7,750 nt of DNA from NCBI GenBank assembly GCA_017940705.1, contig JAGAYB010000019.1:1-7750 (forward strand), given 5' to 3'. Within the stretch, counting starts at the first letter, position 1. Each line of letters starts with the position of its first letter. Below, piece after piece: positions 1-6,317 of this stretch. A program made the translations under genes and the position numbers. The DNA comes from Selenomonas sp. (lineage in GTDB: Bacteria; Bacillota_C; Negativicutes; Selenomonadales; Selenomonadaceae). The notes beneath the pieces were generated by a model. The model was not told the origin of the DNA. It saw only the letters and a program-made list of their open reading frames with translations, and did no database searches.

Positions 1-927
1 AAGCATAGCCGAAAGGCCAAGCAGTGCTACGAAGGCAGAATCAATACCATGATAGGAGCCTGTTGCCCACATGATGAGCGCAATGACGAAGATGAAGCTC
101 AAAATGATTTCCTTGGTGGACATGGGGCCCATCTCGGAAAGCTCCCGTTTAGCCAGTTCCATGGTTTCCGGCGTATTTTTCAGTTCGGGGTTAATGAGTT
201 TATACAGAATATACGGCGTAGCCACGGTCAGGATAAGACCGGGGATAATGCAGGCCAGGAACCAGTCGCCCCAACCGATGGAAGTGCCAAAGATTTCCTG
301 TGCCAGCGTGTTGCACAGTACGTTGTTGGATGCACCCGTCAGGAAGATACAAGCCGAGGTGATAACTGCGGCATAGGCACTGAACATCAGGAAAGCACCG
401 GTGCGCATATTGGTCTTTTTATCCACATCAGAACCAACTGCCGAGGTAATACTGCGGACAATCGGGAAAATGATACCGCCGCCGCGAGCCGTGTTGGACG
501 GCGTAAAAGGTGCGATAACAAAGTCAGCAGCGCTCATTACATAAGCAACGCGCAAGGTGCTGCTGCCGAACTTGGAAAGCAGCATATAGGAAATGCGCTT
601 GCCTAAACCGGTCTTGATAAAACCTTCGGCAAACATGAAGGCGGAAACGATTAACCAAATCGTGGTATTGGAGAAACCTGCCAATGCCTCACCCGTTTTC
701 ATAATTCCCAGAATAGGCAGCAGCGTCAGGGCAATCAGCGCGATTGCGCCGATGGGCATCGGCTGCAGGATAAAACCTGCGATAGTAGCGATGAAGACAG
801 CCAGAAGTCCCCATGCCTGAGCCGTCACTCCGGCCGGTGCCGGAATAAACCAGATGATTGCGCCGATGGCCACACACATGAGGCCACGGACCAGCGGGCT
901 AAGCCCCTGATTTTTTGAGTCGGACAT
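1..927 (-). CDS. DASS/SLC13-family anion (dicarboxylate/citrate-type) transporter, N-terminal part, cut by window edge
   Basis: This is an inner-membrane secondary transporter of the divalent anion:sodium symporter family (SLC13/DASS, CitT-like); such proteins carry di- or tricarboxylates such as succinate, malate, 2-oxoglutarate or citrate. The frame is open from ATG at 927 to the left edge (309 residues; the family usually has about 450-500, so the C-terminal third is missing). It begins MSDSKNQGLSPLVRG and runs through successive hydrophobic helices. The family signature PSNTARGGGIIFPI lies near residues 145-160, and a second conserved SNN motif (TGASNNVLCNTLA) near residues 190-205; in this family two such Ser-Asn motifs form the sodium/substrate site. 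The start is supported by GGAGG at 940-936, 8 nt upstream. It is divergent from a two-component operon, which suggests control by that pair. The substrate cannot be read from sequence; antiport rather than sodium symport is possible, as in CitT/TtdT. Confidence 0.9.
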   Translation of the reverse strand, partial: MSDSKNQGLSPLVRGLMCVAIGAIIWFIPAPAGVTAQAWGLLAVFIATIAGFILQPMPIGAIALIALTLLPILGIMKTGEALAGFSNTTIWLIVSAFMFAEGFIKTGLGKRISYMLLSKFGSSTLRVAYVMSAADFVIAPFTPSNTARGGGIIFPIVRSITSAVGSDVDKKTNMRTGAFLMFSAYAAVITSACIFLTGASNNVLCNTLAQEIFGTSIGWGDWFLACIIPGLILTVATPYILYKLINPELKNTPETMELAKRELSEMGPMSTKEIILSFIFVIALIMWATGSYHGIDSAFVALLGLSAML

Positions 928-987
928 TTCTTTTACCTCCTTAACAGTCCATAAGCCGTACCTTACCTATCATTCAATAATTGCCGT

Positions 988-1014
988 TTGACTTATGGTA
1001 CAATTGATGATAAT
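988..1014 (+). promoter_or_regulatory. Possible sigma-A promoter for the kinase operon
   Basis: TTGACT (988-993) is a good -35 match. GATAAT (1009-1014) matches the -10 consensus at five of six positions, but the spacer is only 15 nt; the overlapping TAATAA at 1011 gives 17 nt but a poorer -10. The start of transcription would fall about 85 bp before the kinase ATG, placing the direct and tandem repeats in the 5' leader or just downstream of the promoter. This is a weak call. Confidence 0.35.
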
Positions 1015-1035
1015 AATATAAATGAATGACTACAA
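1007..1035 (-). promoter_or_regulatory. Possible weak promoter for the DASS transporter
   Basis: On the minus strand TTGTAG (1035-1030) and TATCAT (1012-1007) are separated by 17 nt. The -10 matches at five of six positions and the -35 at only three. A poor -35 partly overlapping a GlnL-like repeat would fit an activator-dependent promoter, but this is inference. Confidence 0.3.
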
Positions 1036-1047
1036 AAAACTACACAA
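1032..1047 (-). promoter_or_regulatory. GlnL-like direct-repeat operator candidate
   Basis: On the minus strand the sequence reads TTGTGT-AGTT-TTTTGT. As I recall, Bacillus subtilis GlnL binds the direct repeat TTTTGT-N4-TTTTGT upstream of its target; this site matches 11 of 12 fixed positions with the same 4-nt spacer. It is about 105 bp upstream of the transporter ATG, next to a gene for a GlnL-family regulator. The match could be chance in AT-rich DNA, so confidence is moderate to low. Confidence 0.4.
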
Positions 1048-1068
1048 TCCGATGAATTTACTTATTTT

Positions 1069-1090
1069 ATTTTTTCATAATTTTTTCATA
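1069..1090 (+). repeat. Perfect 11-bp tandem direct repeat before kinase RBS
   Basis: ATTTTTTCATA occurs twice head to tail (1069-1079 and 1080-1090), ending 2 nt before the AAAGGAG ribosome binding site. The 11-bp period is about one helical turn, as expected for a regulator dimer bound to one DNA face. It could be an autoregulatory site for the downstream two-component pair, or a chance AT-rich duplication or slippage product. Confidence 0.6.
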
Positions 1091-1106
1091 TCAAAGGAGT
1101 TTCGCC

Positions 1107-2447
1107 ATGGAAAACGGCAAACCGCGCCGCCTTGATTATTTTGTTTTGTTCTTTATGATAATTCTGGTTCCTCTGGCCGGAGAGCCGAAAATACATCCTT
1201 TTTCGGGTGATTTTGCCAGTTTCCGGGTGAGCTTTGGCTCGCCGATATTCCTGCTATTTTTGCTGTGGCTCAGCCGCTTTCCCCGGCTGTTCACCGGCAC
1301 GGTGGCCGGTATCGCCGTCACCCTCTTCCGCACGGGGCTGGACATCTTCTATGGGCTGCCCCCCAGCGAGGCCTTTATCGCCCATATTCCCAATTTCTTC
1401 TATTACTTTTGCTATTCCCTGTTCTTTGCCCTGCCGGAGCTAAACCGGCGCTCCATCTACGAGCAGGCCCTGAGCATTGCTGTCTGGGCCATCGTGGCAG
1501 AGGTTTTTGCCAGCGTCGGGGAGCTGGCAGCGATGAACGCCATTGCCTATCAGCAGGCAGAGAGCTTCACCTTCGGCATGCTGATAAGGCTGATACTCAT
1601 TGCCATCCTGCGCTGTTTCTTCATCCTCTCCTTTTTCTTCCTGTTCCAGCTCTACAACACGGAAATGCGGCTGGACAGAAAAACCAAGGAAAAGAACCGC
1701 CTGACCATGCTGATATCGGGCCTATACGAAGAAGTCTTTGAACTGCGCTACACCCTGACCAGTGCCGAAGCAGTCACCCGGGACTGCTATAACGTCTACG
1801 AAGAGCTGAAGGCCGCCGCCCGGACGCCGGAGGGAAAGCGGCTGGCACAGGAACTGCTGCGCATTGCCGGACAATGCCACGAAATCAAGAAAACCCATCA
1901 GCGGATTTACGCCAGTCTGCGCGAACTCACAAAGAGCCGCCGTGTGGACGACTTCCTGCCCCCCGATAAAATCGCCCAGCTCCTCGTCCACATGCAAAAA
2001 AAATACGCCCGTACCCAAAACAAGGAAATCCTCTTTTTCACCAATGTCCCCCAAGGACTGCCGCCCCTCAATGTCTTCCTCCTGCTGTCTATCCTGAATA
2101 ACCTCACAGCCAACGCCATTGAAGCCATCCCCACACGGGGAACCATCACCCTCACCATTGACGGCGGCCATGGCGACAACAAACTCATCATCACGCTGGA
2201 AAACACCGGCAGCTATATACCGCCCCAGCGCCTGACAAGACTCTTTACCCCGGGGTATACTACAAAATTCGACAGTTCCGGCAAGGCCTCCAGCGGCGTA
2301 GGGCTGACATACGTAAAACATCAGACAGAGGAGCTCGGCGGCCATATTTCCATCACATCAGATGGCAAGGACGAAGTTACCTGCCATCTCATCCTGCCCT
2401 GCCATAAACTGCACAAAAAACAAACCAGCCAAGGAGTACAGCCATGA
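1107..2447 (+). CDS. Membrane GHKL sensor histidine kinase, GlnK (YcbA)-like
   Basis: This 446-residue kinase should phosphorylate the regulator encoded immediately downstream. About six hydrophobic segments fill residues 11-180 (for example 12-24, 46-58, 60-78, 94-110, 120-138, 156-182). No large extracytoplasmic domain is visible, so sensing is probably within the membrane bundle. A helical linker follows (185-250). The probable phospho-acceptor is His258 in QCHEIKKTHQRI. The ATPase domain shows an N box (LNNLTANAIEAI, about 330-341), a G1-like ENTGSYIP (365-372, lacking the usual DxG aspartate), an F/G stretch LFTPGYTTK (379-387) and G2 GVGLTYVK (397-404). ATG 1107 is chosen for the AAAGGAG 7 nt upstream. 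It overlaps the regulator gene by 4 nt. Kinship to GlnK rests mainly on the partner regulator and gene order; the signal may be glutamine, glutamate or the transported carboxylate. Confidence 0.85.
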   Translation: MENGKPRRLDYFVLFFMIILVPLAGEPKIHPFSGDFASFRVSFGSPIFLLFLLWLSRFPRLFTGTVAGIAVTLFRTGLDIFYGLPPSEAFIAHIPNFFYYFCYSLFFALPELNRRSIYEQALSIAVWAIVAEVFASVGELAAMNAIAYQQAESFTFGMLIRLILIAILRCFFILSFFFLFQLYNTEMRLDRKTKEKNRLTMLISGLYEEVFELRYTLTSAEAVTRDCYNVYEELKAAARTPEGKRLAQELLRIAGQCHEIKKTHQRIYASLRELTKSRRVDDFLPPDKIAQLLVHMQKKYARTQNKEILFFTNVPQGLPPLNVFLLLSILNNLTANAIEAIPTRGTITLTIDGGHGDNKLIITLENTGSYIPPQRLTRLFTPGYTTKFDSSGKASSGVGLTYVKHQTEELGGHISITSDGKDEVTCHLILPCHKLHKKQTSQGVQP

Positions 2448-3310
2448 ATATAATGTTAATTGACGATGACGAAGCCATCCGCATGATGCTGCAGGATATA
2501 ATTGAAGACTATGAACTGGGCACAGTCAGCCAGTCACTGCCCTCCGCAGCCGACCTGACAATGGCTCAGCTCACCTCTATCGACATCCTCATAATTGATA
2601 TGCTGATGCCGGGCATTGACGGCATCGAAGCTGTCCGCCGCCTCAAAGGCGGCTTTGCCGGTAAAATCATCATGCTCTCGCAGGTAGAAAGCAAGGATAT
2701 GGTAGGCAAAGCCTACGAAAACGGCATTGACTACTACATCACCAAGCCCTTAAACCGCAATGAAATCGTCAGCGTCCTGCGCAGTGTAAGTGAACACCTG
2801 CGGCTGGAATCCTTTGCCCACAACCTGCAAAATTCCCTGCAAAATCTCACCCCCAGAACCGCTCCGCCTCCGTCCCCCAAAACCAGCATCCCTCAGCGCT
2901 GTGATGCCGCCCTCAAGGAACTGGGCATCCTCAGCACACCTGCCGCCCAGGACTTGAGCGCCATCATCAGCTACATCGCCGAAAACGACGGCCAGCTCCC
3001 GGCTCTCAAAGCCCTGTTCGCCGCCGTAGCCCAAAAAAGACAAGCCTCTGAGCCGGAAAAAGAGGCCAAAGCCATGGAGCAGCGCCTGCGCCGGGCCATT
3101 TTTCAAGCCCATGTGAATATTGCCACCATGGGGTCACTGGACTATACCAACCCCCGTTTTGAAGAACTGGCTCCGCTCTACTTCGACTACAACGATATCC
3201 GCAGCACCATGCGGCTGCTGGAAAACGATGAAAAACCCGTCATGAGTCAGGTGCATATCAACACCAAAAAATTCATTCACGCCCTGTACGATACAATCTA
3301 TAGCGAATAA
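2444..3310 (+). CDS. GlnL/YcbB-family response regulator (receiver + YcbB DNA-binding domain)
   Basis: This 288-residue cytoplasmic transcription regulator is translationally coupled to the kinase (ATGA at 2444-2447, RBS AAGGAG at 2431-2436). The receiver domain (1-120) has the acidic pocket Asp7-Asp8-Asp9, phospho-acceptor Asp52 in IIDMLMPGIDG, Ser79 in the Thr/Ser switch position (IIMLSQVESKDMVG) and Lys101 in ITKPLNR. This stretch closely resembles what I recall of Bacillus subtilis GlnL, including the QVE-K-MVG and KP-NR segments. A Pro-rich linker (137-150) leads to the YcbB-type output domain (about 150-288), with EQRLRRAIFQA, NPRFEELAPLYFDYNDIR and HINTKKFIHALYDTIYSE. In Bacillus the family activates glutamine utilisation genes. 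Here the divergent transporter is the likely target (inference). Confidence 0.9.
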   Translation: MNIMLIDDDEAIRMMLQDIIEDYELGTVSQSLPSAADLTMAQLTSIDILIIDMLMPGIDGIEAVRRLKGGFAGKIIMLSQVESKDMVGKAYENGIDYYITKPLNRNEIVSVLRSVSEHLRLESFAHNLQNSLQNLTPRTAPPPSPKTSIPQRCDAALKELGILSTPAAQDLSAIISYIAENDGQLPALKALFAAVAQKRQASEPEKEAKAMEQRLRRAIFQAHVNIATMGSLDYTNPRFEELAPLYFDYNDIRSTMRLLENDEKPVMSQVHINTKKFIHALYDTIYSE

Positions 3311-3318
3311 CCACCTAT

Positions 3319-3509
3319 TTATCCACAGATTTGTCCACATTATCCCCAATTTATGGGGATATCATGTGTACAAATACGAATTTATCCACATGAATACGCT
3401 CAGCAGGAAAATCACCGCCCCTTCACGAATTAGTGCCTATGAACGCTTTGCATACAAGGGGTGAACATTATGAAGGCCATTATATCCTGTTTACTAGCCC
3501 TGTGGATAA
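3319..3509. promoter_or_regulatory. DnaA-box cluster (three perfect 9-mers plus near matches)
   Basis: The consensus DnaA box TTATCCACA occurs perfectly at 3319-3327 (+), 3382-3390 (+) and 3501-3509 (- strand; TGTGGATAA on plus, inside the signal-peptide codons of the GGDEF gene). One-mismatch copies are TTGTCCACA (3331-3339) and TTATCCCCA (3340-3348). Weaker minus-strand copies with two mismatches are at 3354-3362 and 3365-3373. Three exact 9-mers in under 200 bp is far beyond chance, and I noticed none elsewhere in the window. It may be a DnaA-regulated promoter, or a DnaA-titrating or reactivating site outside oriC. No dnaA, dnaN or other replication gene is near. Confidence 0.7.
3341..3361. 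repeat. Inverted repeat within the DnaA-box cluster
   Basis: TATCCCCA (3341-3348) and TGGGGATA (3354-3361) form perfect 8-bp arms around a 5-nt ATTTA loop. The left arm is also part of a near-consensus DnaA box. No T-run follows, so it does not look like an intrinsic terminator for the upstream regulator gene. It may be an operator or a pair of facing DnaA sites. Confidence 0.5.
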
Positions 3510-5665
3510 TATTGGCACCAACGCCCCTCGACCAGCTTTCTGCCGAGGGGCGCTATGTGAAAGTGGGCTTTATTCAGCCTGACGCATCTTTACAAAATTC
3601 CCATGTCATCAGCCAATACTACACCCAATATTTGGACGAGCTGTCCAAACGGACTGACCGCGGCTATGAACTCATCAGTCTGGAGCCGGGAAATGCCTAC
3701 GAAAGCCTGCTCAGTGAAAAAATTGACCTGCTGCTGTCCGTAGAATATCCCACCTCACTGGCTGACAACAGCCCCCTCGTCTTTGGCAGCACCAATTTCG
3801 GCTACGATGTCGAAGGTTTTTACGTTGCCCCGGGAGAGACCCGGTTCAACGCTCAGGACTTAAACACTCTGGAAAATGCCCGGGTCGGTCTGATAAAATC
3901 CCGTCCGGCCAATGCCGCTTTTGAAAAATTTCAGCAGGAGCACAACCTGACCTTTTCCATCTCTGAGTACGAGAATCAGGAGGCTATGCTGGCAGCGCTA
4001 AAAGACGGTGAAATTGACATGGTGGTGGATACCGCCACCAATGTCACCCCCGCTGAGAAATTTTTACTCGCCTATGCCCGTATTCCTGTCCGGGTCGTCA
4101 CTACGAGAGAAAATCAGCCGCTGCTGCTGGAAATGAGTTCTGCCCTGCAAAAACTATCTCAGGAAAATCCTCATTTTGAACCAACTCTTTACCACCTTTT
4201 AGCCGAGCAGCTTGACTTCCAGCTGGTACACTACACCCCGGAGGAAAGCCGCTTTATCGCCCAACAGGAGCCGCTGCGTGTAGCCATATACGGTTACGCG
4301 CCACCCTTTATCGCATACGATGACAGATCCCATACTGCCCGGGGAATTTACGCTGACCTCATTGAAACCCTAGCCAAAAACTCCGGCTTAAAGTTTACCT
4401 ATATACACGTCCCGGACTACGAACAGGCTCTCAAACTGCTGAACACCGGGCAGGCCGACATAATGCTGGATATCTATGCCGGCTCCATGGGACACATGCC
4501 GTTTTACTATACCACACCGCTGCTTGAAGTTGCCTACTCTTACATCGGCAAGATCAGCCATATCCCCTCATTAAAAGATAACGTCAGCATCATCCTCCCC
4601 CAGCCGGTTCCCTCGGTCATGACCTATTTGCGGCAGAAATTCCCCGACTGGCACTTCTCGGAAAATGCACCTTCCGCCAGTGAGGCTATCCGTCTGGTCA
4701 ACGACAACCAATACGACCTGGCGCTCATCGCCAACAGCACTCTGGATATTGAACGCCCTCTGGCTCTCTACCCTGAGCTGACCATTATTCCCGATGCCTC
4801 AATAAATCTCCCCATGAGTATAGTCGTATCCCCCCGTCAGCCTCGTATCCTGCAAAGCATTTTAAACAAAGCCATCACCCAAATAAATCCCGAAACGCGC
4901 ACCCATATCATCCAAAAGCATACCATTGCCACGGAACCGGGACTATCCCTACAGCACTTAACTACCTTTTATCCCCTGCAAACGGGGCTGGTCTGCGGCC
5001 TTATCCTGCTGCTTTTATCGGTGACGGTCTTCCAAATCCATCACCGCAGGGCAATGGAAAAAGCCGGAACATTACTGGAAGAGAAGAATATGTCTCTTAC
5101 GCAGACCATACAGGAACTAAAAGAGGCCAACCACAGCAAGAAAATCTACAAGGCTCTGGCCGAAACAGATGCCCTGACCGGCGTGCTTAACAAGAGTGCC
5201 ATTGAAAAAGCCGGAGCGGAAATTATCGCCAGTCCCCCGGCAGACGGTCATTGCCACGCCATGTTTATCATTGACCTCGACCACTTCAAAGAGGCCAACG
5301 ATACCTTTGGACATCAGCGCGGTGACGATATCCTGCGCCGCTTCGCCCTGAGCCTTACACATATCATCCGGGCAGGGGATGCCGCCGGGCGCTTCGGCGG
5401 TGATGAGTTCATTTTGGTATTGGACAACCTGCCACGCCATACCATAGACAACGTTGCCCGGCGCATCACCGAGGCCGCACACAATCTGGAGCCTGCTGCC
5501 ACACCGCCGCTCTCCGCCAGCATTGGCATTGCCCTCTATCCTGCCCACGGACATGATTATCAGGAGCTGCTGCACAATGCTGACCAGGCGCTCTATCAGG
5601 TAAAGGAACGGGGTCGCGACGGCTGGGCCGTAGCCCACTACCAGAGCCCCCATCCCCGGAACTGA
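3470..5665 (+). CDS. Diguanylate cyclase with two periplasmic solute-binding-protein domains (SBP-SBP-TM-GGDEF)
   Basis: This 731-residue inner-membrane enzyme is predicted to make cyclic-di-GMP from two GTP in response to a periplasmic ligand. Domains in order: signal peptide (1 to about 25, ending LSA-E); a first SBP_bac_3-like domain (about 30-250, RYVKVGFIQPDASL...); a second one (about 268-489, PLRVAIYGYAPPFIAYDD...); a transmembrane helix (about 503-523); a short helical linker; and GGDEF (about 565-725). Catalytic features are intact: Asp602 in IIDLDHFK, Asn610/Asp611 in EANDTFGH, and RFGGDEFILVL (GGDEF at 643-647). The RAGD at 634-637, five residues before GGDEF, is a product-inhibition I-site. 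A GTG at 3461 is in frame but is part of the AAGGGGTG Shine-Dalgarno (3456-3463), so ATG 3470, 6 nt beyond it, is preferred. No EAL domain follows. The ligand is unknown; amino acids are typical for SBP_bac_3. Confidence 0.92.
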   Translation: MKAIISCLLALWIILAPTPLDQLSAEGRYVKVGFIQPDASLQNSHVISQYYTQYLDELSKRTDRGYELISLEPGNAYESLLSEKIDLLLSVEYPTSLADNSPLVFGSTNFGYDVEGFYVAPGETRFNAQDLNTLENARVGLIKSRPANAAFEKFQQEHNLTFSISEYENQEAMLAALKDGEIDMVVDTATNVTPAEKFLLAYARIPVRVVTTRENQPLLLEMSSALQKLSQENPHFEPTLYHLLAEQLDFQLVHYTPEESRFIAQQEPLRVAIYGYAPPFIAYDDRSHTARGIYADLIETLAKNSGLKFTYIHVPDYEQALKLLNTGQADIMLDIYAGSMGHMPFYYTTPLLEVAYSYIGKISHIPSLKDNVSIILPQPVPSVMTYLRQKFPDWHFSENAPSASEAIRLVNDNQYDLALIANSTLDIERPLALYPELTIIPDASINLPMSIVVSPRQPRILQSILNKAITQINPETRTHIIQKHTIATEPGLSLQHLTTFYPLQTGLVCGLILLLLSVTVFQIHHRRAMEKAGTLLEEKNMSLTQTIQELKEANHSKKIYKALAETDALTGVLNKSAIEKAGAEIIASPPADGHCHAMFIIDLDHFKEANDTFGHQRGDDILRRFALSLTHIIRAGDAAGRFGGDEFILVLDNLPRHTIDNVARRITEAAHNLEPAATPPLSASIGIALYPAHGHDYQELLHNADQALYQVKERGRDGWAVAHYQSPHPRN

Positions 5666-5694
5666 TTGACAGCAGCCGCATAAAAAACTATACT
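5666..5694 (+). promoter_or_regulatory. Strong sigma-A promoter for the HD hydrolase gene
   Basis: TTGACA (5666-5671, perfect -35) and TATACT (5689-5694, five of six -10) are separated by exactly 17 nt. The -35 begins on the base after the TGA of the GGDEF gene (5663-5665). Transcription would start near 5701, giving a leader of about 35 nt before ATG 5736. The HD gene therefore probably has its own strong, perhaps constitutive, expression. Confidence 0.85.
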
Positions 5695-5735
5695 AACAGG
5701 AGATATTTACAAAGTTACACATTGGAGGCATATAC

Positions 5736-6296
5736 ATGAGCAAATTAACCCTCGCCCGCGCTAAGGAAATCTTACCCAAACACACCAGCGAAGAACACCT
5801 CTTCCATCACGCAGCCGCTGTCAGTGCCGCCATGGGTGCCATGGCCGAAGCCTACGGCGAAGACAAGGACCACTGGGCCGCCATCGGCTGGCTCCATGAT
5901 GTGGATTACGAGCAGTACCCCGATGAACACTGCCACCATGTCCGGGAATTTCTCACCCCCGAAGGTGTGGACGAGGAAGATATCAAAGCCATTATCTCCC
6001 ACGGCTACGGCATCACCACCGATGAAGCCGAACCTGCCACCAATCTGGAAAAAAGCCTCTTTGCCGTTGACGAGCTCACCGGCATCATTCAGGCTTACGC
6101 CCTCATGCGTCCTGAACGCATGGACGGCATGGCCGTAAAATCCCTCAAGAAAAAATACAAGGACAAGAAATTCGCCGCAAAATGCAACCGCGAAATCATC
6201 AACCGCGGCATCGAAAACCTCGGTATGGAACTCGGCGAAGTAATGGGACACTGTATCAAAGGCATGCAGGAACACCACGAAGAAATCGGTTTGTAA
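5736..6296 (+). CDS. HD-superfamily predicted hydrolase (HDIG-type, COG2316-like)
   Basis: This 186-residue soluble protein is predicted to be a metal-dependent phosphohydrolase of the HD superfamily. Visible ligand residues are His24/His25 (HLFHHAAAVSAAM), the His54-Asp55 doublet in GWLHDVDYEQYPDEH, a further His at 89 (AIISHGYG) and Asp112 in FAVDELTG. This H...HD...H...D order is the HD metal-site pattern. There is no signal peptide or membrane segment. The C-terminal half is Lys-rich (KSLKKKYKDKK) and helical. The start is fixed by GGAGG at 5724-5728, 7 nt before ATG. It has its own promoter and stops 21 nt before the large palindrome. The substrate is unknown; it lacks the HD-GYP signature, so c-di-GMP hydrolysis is not supported despite the neighbouring GGDEF gene. 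Confidence 0.88.
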   Translation: MSKLTLARAKEILPKHTSEEHLFHHAAAVSAAMGAMAEAYGEDKDHWAAIGWLHDVDYEQYPDEHCHHVREFLTPEGVDEEDIKAIISHGYGITTDEAEPATNLEKSLFAVDELTGIIQAYALMRPERMDGMAVKSLKKKYKDKKFAAKCNREIINRGIENLGMELGEVMGHCIKGMQEHHEEIGL

Positions 6297-6317
6297 TCAA
6301 AATACCGACAACATACC

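Larger units (their letters stand above)
928..1106. promoter_or_regulatory. Divergent control region between transporter and two-component operon
   Basis: This AT-rich 179-bp spacer must hold the promoters of both the minus-strand transporter and the plus-strand kinase operon. It contains the transporter RBS (936-940 minus), the kinase RBS AAAGGAG (1093-1099, 7 nt before ATG), a GlnL-like direct repeat (1032-1047) and an 11-bp tandem repeat (1069-1090), each listed separately. I see no ORF of note or RNA gene in it. Confidence 0.7.

Noticed and set aside
1722..2345. Minus-strand open frame opposite the kinase (207 codons)
   Set aside because: It is fully inside the kinase gene, has no RBS and no recognisable domain.
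3341..3361. Intrinsic terminator after the response regulator
   Set aside because: The 8-bp hairpin has no following T-run and overlaps a DnaA-like box.
3439..3453. Catabolite-response (cre) element ATGAACGCTTTGCAT before the GGDEF gene
   Set aside because: The spacing between TG and CA is one base short of the cre consensus and the central CG is misplaced.
3311..3469. Chromosomal or plasmid replication origin (oriC)
   Set aside because: DnaA boxes are present, but I see no dnaA, dnaN, rep or par gene and no clear AT-rich unwinding tract beside them; a secondary DnaA cluster is the safer reading.
5772..6278. Long open frame antisense to the HD gene (168 codons, minus)
   Set aside because: It lies wholly within a gene with clear HD motifs and a strong RBS; the antisense product has no recognisable motif and low-complexity His/Phe/Gly/Val content typical of a codon-bias shadow.
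5666..6296. HD protein as c-di-GMP phosphodiesterase partner of the GGDEF enzyme
   Set aside because: The HD-GYP signature is absent and the gene has its own promoter; adjacency alone does not support it.
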